This document shows, piece by piece, positions 7,294 through 9,674 of a stretch of DNA of 9,674 nucleotides (position 1 is the first letter of the stretch; every line of letters begins with the position of its first letter). The DNA lies in NCBI GenBank assembly GCA_021791345.1, contig JAJYWT010000233.1:1-9674 (forward strand), read 5' to 3'. The notes beneath the pieces were generated by a model. That model ran no database searches, was not told the origin of the DNA, and was given only the letters and a program-made list of their open reading frames with translations. Source of the DNA: a bacterium (GTDB taxonomy: Bacteria > Chloroflexota > Dormibacteria > UBA8260 > Bog-877). Made by a program: the position numbers and the translations under genes.

Positions 7294-8640
7294 TCAGACC
7301 GCGTCCGACACCGAGGACATGAAGAACCTCTCCACCCTCAGGGGAGGCACCTCCACGAAGGTCATGTCCCCGATCTCCCGGGAGAGCGCCAGCTCGGGGC
7401 GGCCGACCTCCACAGTCCGCTTGAGGACCCCGACCGGGCTCTCGTTGAAGCGGAAGTTGTTGACCGCCCCTACCACCCTGCCCTTCTCCACCAGGAAGAC
7501 ACCGTCCCGGGTCAGGCCGGTGAGCAGGAGGGTGGACGGGTCGACGTCCCGGATGTACCAGAGGGAGGTGACCAGCAGGGCCCGCTCGGTGCCGGCGATC
7601 ATCTCCTCCAGGGTGGCGCCGCCCCCGGCCAGGCGCAGGTTCTCGGGGTCGGGCCGGACGGGGTGACCGTGATCGCGGGCCCAGCGGCGGGGGCAGATTA
7701 GCTCCCCCTGCACACCAGCGTCGATCCAGGTGGTCCTGGGAGAGGGAAGGCCATTGTCGAAGACCGAGCCATACTCGCTGGAGCCCAGCACCCGGACGAA
7801 GTCTGGGACGCGCATCCCCTTCGCCTTGGGATCGGAGGTGAGCGTGATGGAGGGGGCATACATCGCCTCCCCAACGCGAGAGCCGGACTTGGAAGCGAAG
7901 ACGGTGCGCTCCTCGTCCGCGCCCCGGGCGTGCATCTCCCAGGCCAGCCGCACCACCATGTCGGCGACCGCCGATGGCTCCAGAATCACCTGGTAGTGGC
8001 CGGGCTCCAGGCTCAGCTGGCGCTGGGTCCAGGCGAGCCGCTCATGGCAGCTTCGATACATCGCCCCCACGTCGATGCCGTCCAGCCCATCCGCCATCCG
8101 TCCGCACCAGGCGCTGTGCCTGAGGTCGCCGGTCTTCAGGGTGAGTGAGATGGAAGCGAAGTGGGATGCCCCGGCCAGCCGGACCCCGGTCCGGGACCCC
8201 AGGGCCTCACGAGAGGTCGCGCCGTGCACGTAGCCGTACAGCACCTCACCGCGACTCCGGCTCTCCTCGACCGCCCGCCGCAGCGGCTCCACCACCCCAC
8301 CGAGGTCCCACCCCGTGTCCGATGCCACGGGCTCGGGCACGGCGGCCTCCTCCGGGGAGAGCAGAGGCATCGCATCCGGAGCCGGTGGGTTGGTGCGCGC
8401 CGCCTCCCGGGCCGAACGGGCCAGGGCCAGCAGCTCGGTGCGGCCCTGGACGTCCGCCGTGGCCACGCCCACCGCGTCCCCCTCCATCGCCACCAGCCCG
8501 CAGGAGGTGGCGATCTCGATCCCGTTGGTGGTGACGGTGTTGTTGGCCAGCCGGAAGTTCCGGGAGACGGTGGAGCTGGCCACGGCCACCGCCACCTCGC
8601 CCTCGCCGATCGCCGCCTCGACAACCTCCTCCGGAGACAT
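7294..8640 (-). CDS. tldE: TldE/PmbA-like subunit of the TldD/TldE protease
   Basis: A 448-aa member of the TldD/PmbA family. In E. coli TldD and TldE (PmbA) together form a heteromeric metalloprotease that trims unfolded peptides, for example the microcin B17 leader and CcdA. This copy lacks the HExxxH metal site found in its upstream neighbour, which is normal for the TldE partner. Family-like stretches include FRLANNTVTTNGIEIAT near the N-terminus, EPGHYQVILEPSAVADMV in the middle, then SKSGSRVGEAMYAPSITLTSDP, and RDVDPSTLLLTGLTRDGVFLVEKG and NNFRFNESPVGVLK near the C-terminus. I chose the ATG at 8638-8640, which overlaps the tldD TGA by one base (TGATG) and has a strong Shine-Dalgarno tract 7 bases away. 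A GTG one codon earlier is possible. The assignment is firm for the family and good for the E-type role. Confidence 0.9.
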   Translation of the reverse strand: MSPEEVVEAAIGEGEVAVAVASSTVSRNFRLANNTVTTNGIEIATSCGLVAMEGDAVGVATADVQGRTELLALARSAREAARTNPPAPDAMPLLSPEEAAVPEPVASDTGWDLGGVVEPLRRAVEESRSRGEVLYGYVHGATSREALGSRTGVRLAGASHFASISLTLKTGDLRHSAWCGRMADGLDGIDVGAMYRSCHERLAWTQRQLSLEPGHYQVILEPSAVADMVVRLAWEMHARGADEERTVFASKSGSRVGEAMYAPSITLTSDPKAKGMRVPDFVRVLGSSEYGSVFDNGLPSPRTTWIDAGVQGELICPRRWARDHGHPVRPDPENLRLAGGGATLEEMIAGTERALLVTSLWYIRDVDPSTLLLTGLTRDGVFLVEKGRVVGAVNNFRFNESPVGVLKRTVEVGRPELALSREIGDMTFVEVPPLRVERFFMSSVSDAV

Positions 8641-9674
8641 CACCTCCCCTCCCTGCGGGTGTTCAGGACGTTCACCTGGCGGAAGATCGCCGGGGGGCAG
8701 CCGTGAGAGACCGGTGCCACCTGCTCGGGCTGACCCTTCCCGCAGTTCATGGCTCCCTCCAGCACCCAGGACGACGGCCCCCCCACCGCCTCCAGCCGGC
8801 CCCAGAAGTCCGGGGTCTTGGACTGGTAGGCGACATCTCGGAGCTGGCCGGCCAGCCGCCCCTGGTGGATGCGGTAGAAGCGCTGGCCGGTGAACTGGAA
8901 GTTGTAGCGCTGCTGATCTATGGACCAGGACTTGTCGCCGACCACGTAGATCCCCTCCCCCACCCCGGAGATGAGCTCCTCCAGGGAGGTGTCATGCCGC
9001 GGGTCGGGCTGGAGGGAGACATTGGGCATCCGCTGCAGGGGCAGGTGGGCCCAGCTGTCCGCGAAGGCGCAGCCGTTGGAGCGGCCGTCGCCGAACCGGA
9101 GGGCCATCTGCCGATTCAGCTGGTACCCGACCAGCACCCCCTCACGGATGATGTCCCACCGCTGGGCCTCGACGCCCTCGTCGTCGAAGGCGACCGTGGC
9201 CAGGCCGAAGGGCTCCTGCCGGTCACCGGTGACGTGCATGGCCGTCGACCCGTATTTGAGGCTGCCCACCAGGTCGGGGGTGGCGAACGTGGTGCCCGCG
9301 AAGTTGGCCTCATAGCCCAGGGCCCGGTCCAGCTCGGTACCGTGGGCCACGGATTCGTGGATGGTGAGCCAGAGATTGGAGGGGTCGAGCACCAGGTCGT
9401 GGGACCCGGCGGCCACCGACGGCGCGGCCAGCTTCTCGGCCAGCCACTCCACCAGCTGGGGCGCCTCGGCGGCGAAATTGTGCTTCTCGACGTACTCCCA
9501 CCCTCGGGCCACCGGCCGGGCAGTCGAGCGCATGGTCTCCATGAGGCCGGAGCCCTGCTCGTCGATGAGCCCCACCTCGAGCACCGGATGCACCCTGATC
9601 CGCTGCTGCACGGTGCGCGTGCCCTCGGTGCTGACGAACAGGCGCTGCTCCTTCACGGAGAGGCAGTAGGCCTC
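8640..9674 (-). CDS. tldD: TldD metalloprotease subunit, N-terminus cut by right edge
   Basis: The visible part is the C-terminal 344 residues of a TldD-type peptidase; family members are usually about 450-510 aa, so roughly a quarter to a third is missing. The frame is open to the edge (E-A-Y-C-L-S precedes a GTG at 9654-9656 that is probably an internal Val). The metal-binding signature HESVAHGTELD is encoded at 9327-9359, giving the HExxxH zinc ligands and the conserved Asp. The C-terminal part contains GEGIYVVGDKSWSIDQQRYNFQFTGQRFYRI, then the AMNCGKG segment that corresponds to the conserved C-terminal Cys-Gly-Lys region of TldD. It would supply the active site of a TldD/TldE complex with the next gene. 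No leader-bearing precursor peptide gene or other natural-product gene is seen in the window, so the substrate is unknown. Confidence 0.92.
   Translation of the reverse strand, partial: EAYCLSVKEQRLFVSTEGTRTVQQRIRVHPVLEVGLIDEQGSGLMETMRSTARPVARGWEYVEKHNFAAEAPQLVEWLAEKLAAPSVAAGSHDLVLDPSNLWLTIHESVAHGTELDRALGYEANFAGTTFATPDLVGSLKYGSTAMHVTGDRQEPFGLATVAFDDEGVEAQRWDIIREGVLVGYQLNRQMALRFGDGRSNGCAFADSWAHLPLQRMPNVSLQPDPRHDTSLEELISGVGEGIYVVGDKSWSIDQQRYNFQFTGQRFYRIHQGRLAGQLRDVAYQSKTPDFWGRLEAVGGPSSWVLEGAMNCGKGQPEQVAPVSHGCPPAIFRQVNVLNTRREGR
8643..8654 (-). promoter_or_regulatory. Strong Shine-Dalgarno tract for tldE
   Basis: The minus strand reads AGGGAGGGGAGG inside the last codons of tldD. Its first GGGAGG is 7 bases from the ATG at 8640, which favours that ATG over the adjacent GTG at 8643. 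It would allow efficient re-initiation at the TGATG junction. Confidence 0.6.

Noticed and set aside
6659..7666. 335-codon plus-strand open frame
   Set aside because: It is antisense to the alpha/beta hydrolase and the end of tldE, both of which carry recognisable motifs.

Overview
The window is very GC-rich and densely coding, with every gap under about 110 bases. Third positions are strongly G/C-biased and several starts are GTG. The gene set is an L,D-transpeptidase, an actinobacterial-type HhH-GPD protein, an SCO6745/SalK-like protein, an XFP phosphoketolase with acetate kinase, and a TldD/TldE pair. It fits a high-GC Terrabacteria chromosome: Actinomycetota, or deep relatives such as Dormibacterota or Chloroflexota. 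I cannot fix the phylum by reading. There are no transposase, integrase, tRNA, rRNA or CRISPR signals, so this looks like ordinary chromosome.

Layout. (1) Left part, minus strand, transcribed right to left: a two-gene unit of an HhH-GPD protein (2296-2868) overlapping an SCO6745/SalK-like winged-helix protein (1526-2299). Next comes a separately started membrane-anchored L,D-transpeptidase (65-1432), then possibly the first codons of another gene leaving the left edge. (2) Centre, plus strand, divergent from the HhH gene across about 100 bases: phosphoketolase xfp (2971-5349) and, five bases later, a short acetate kinase (5355-6443). (3) Right part, minus strand: a tight unit running tldD (cut by the right edge), then tldE, then an alpha/beta hydrolase. 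It ends tail-to-tail with the acetate kinase gene, and the two stop codons share one CTAG.

How the genes work together. Xfp cleaves xylulose-5-P and/or fructose-6-P to acetyl phosphate plus an aldose phosphate. AckA then turns acetyl phosphate into acetate and ATP, so the central pair is a complete phosphoketolase-acetate branch. TldD and TldE form a heteromeric metalloprotease; the coupled hydrolase has no established link to it. The transpeptidase acts on the cell wall. The job of the HhH/SalK-like pair is unknown.

I found no clearly novel multi-gene system. The best second looks are the HhH protein without a recognisable catalytic Asp coupled to a SalK-like protein, the shortened acetate kinase with an altered GGxGENS loop, the hydrolase tied to TldDE, the long helical spacer of the transpeptidase, and two matching TANCCTTGT boxes at gene starts.
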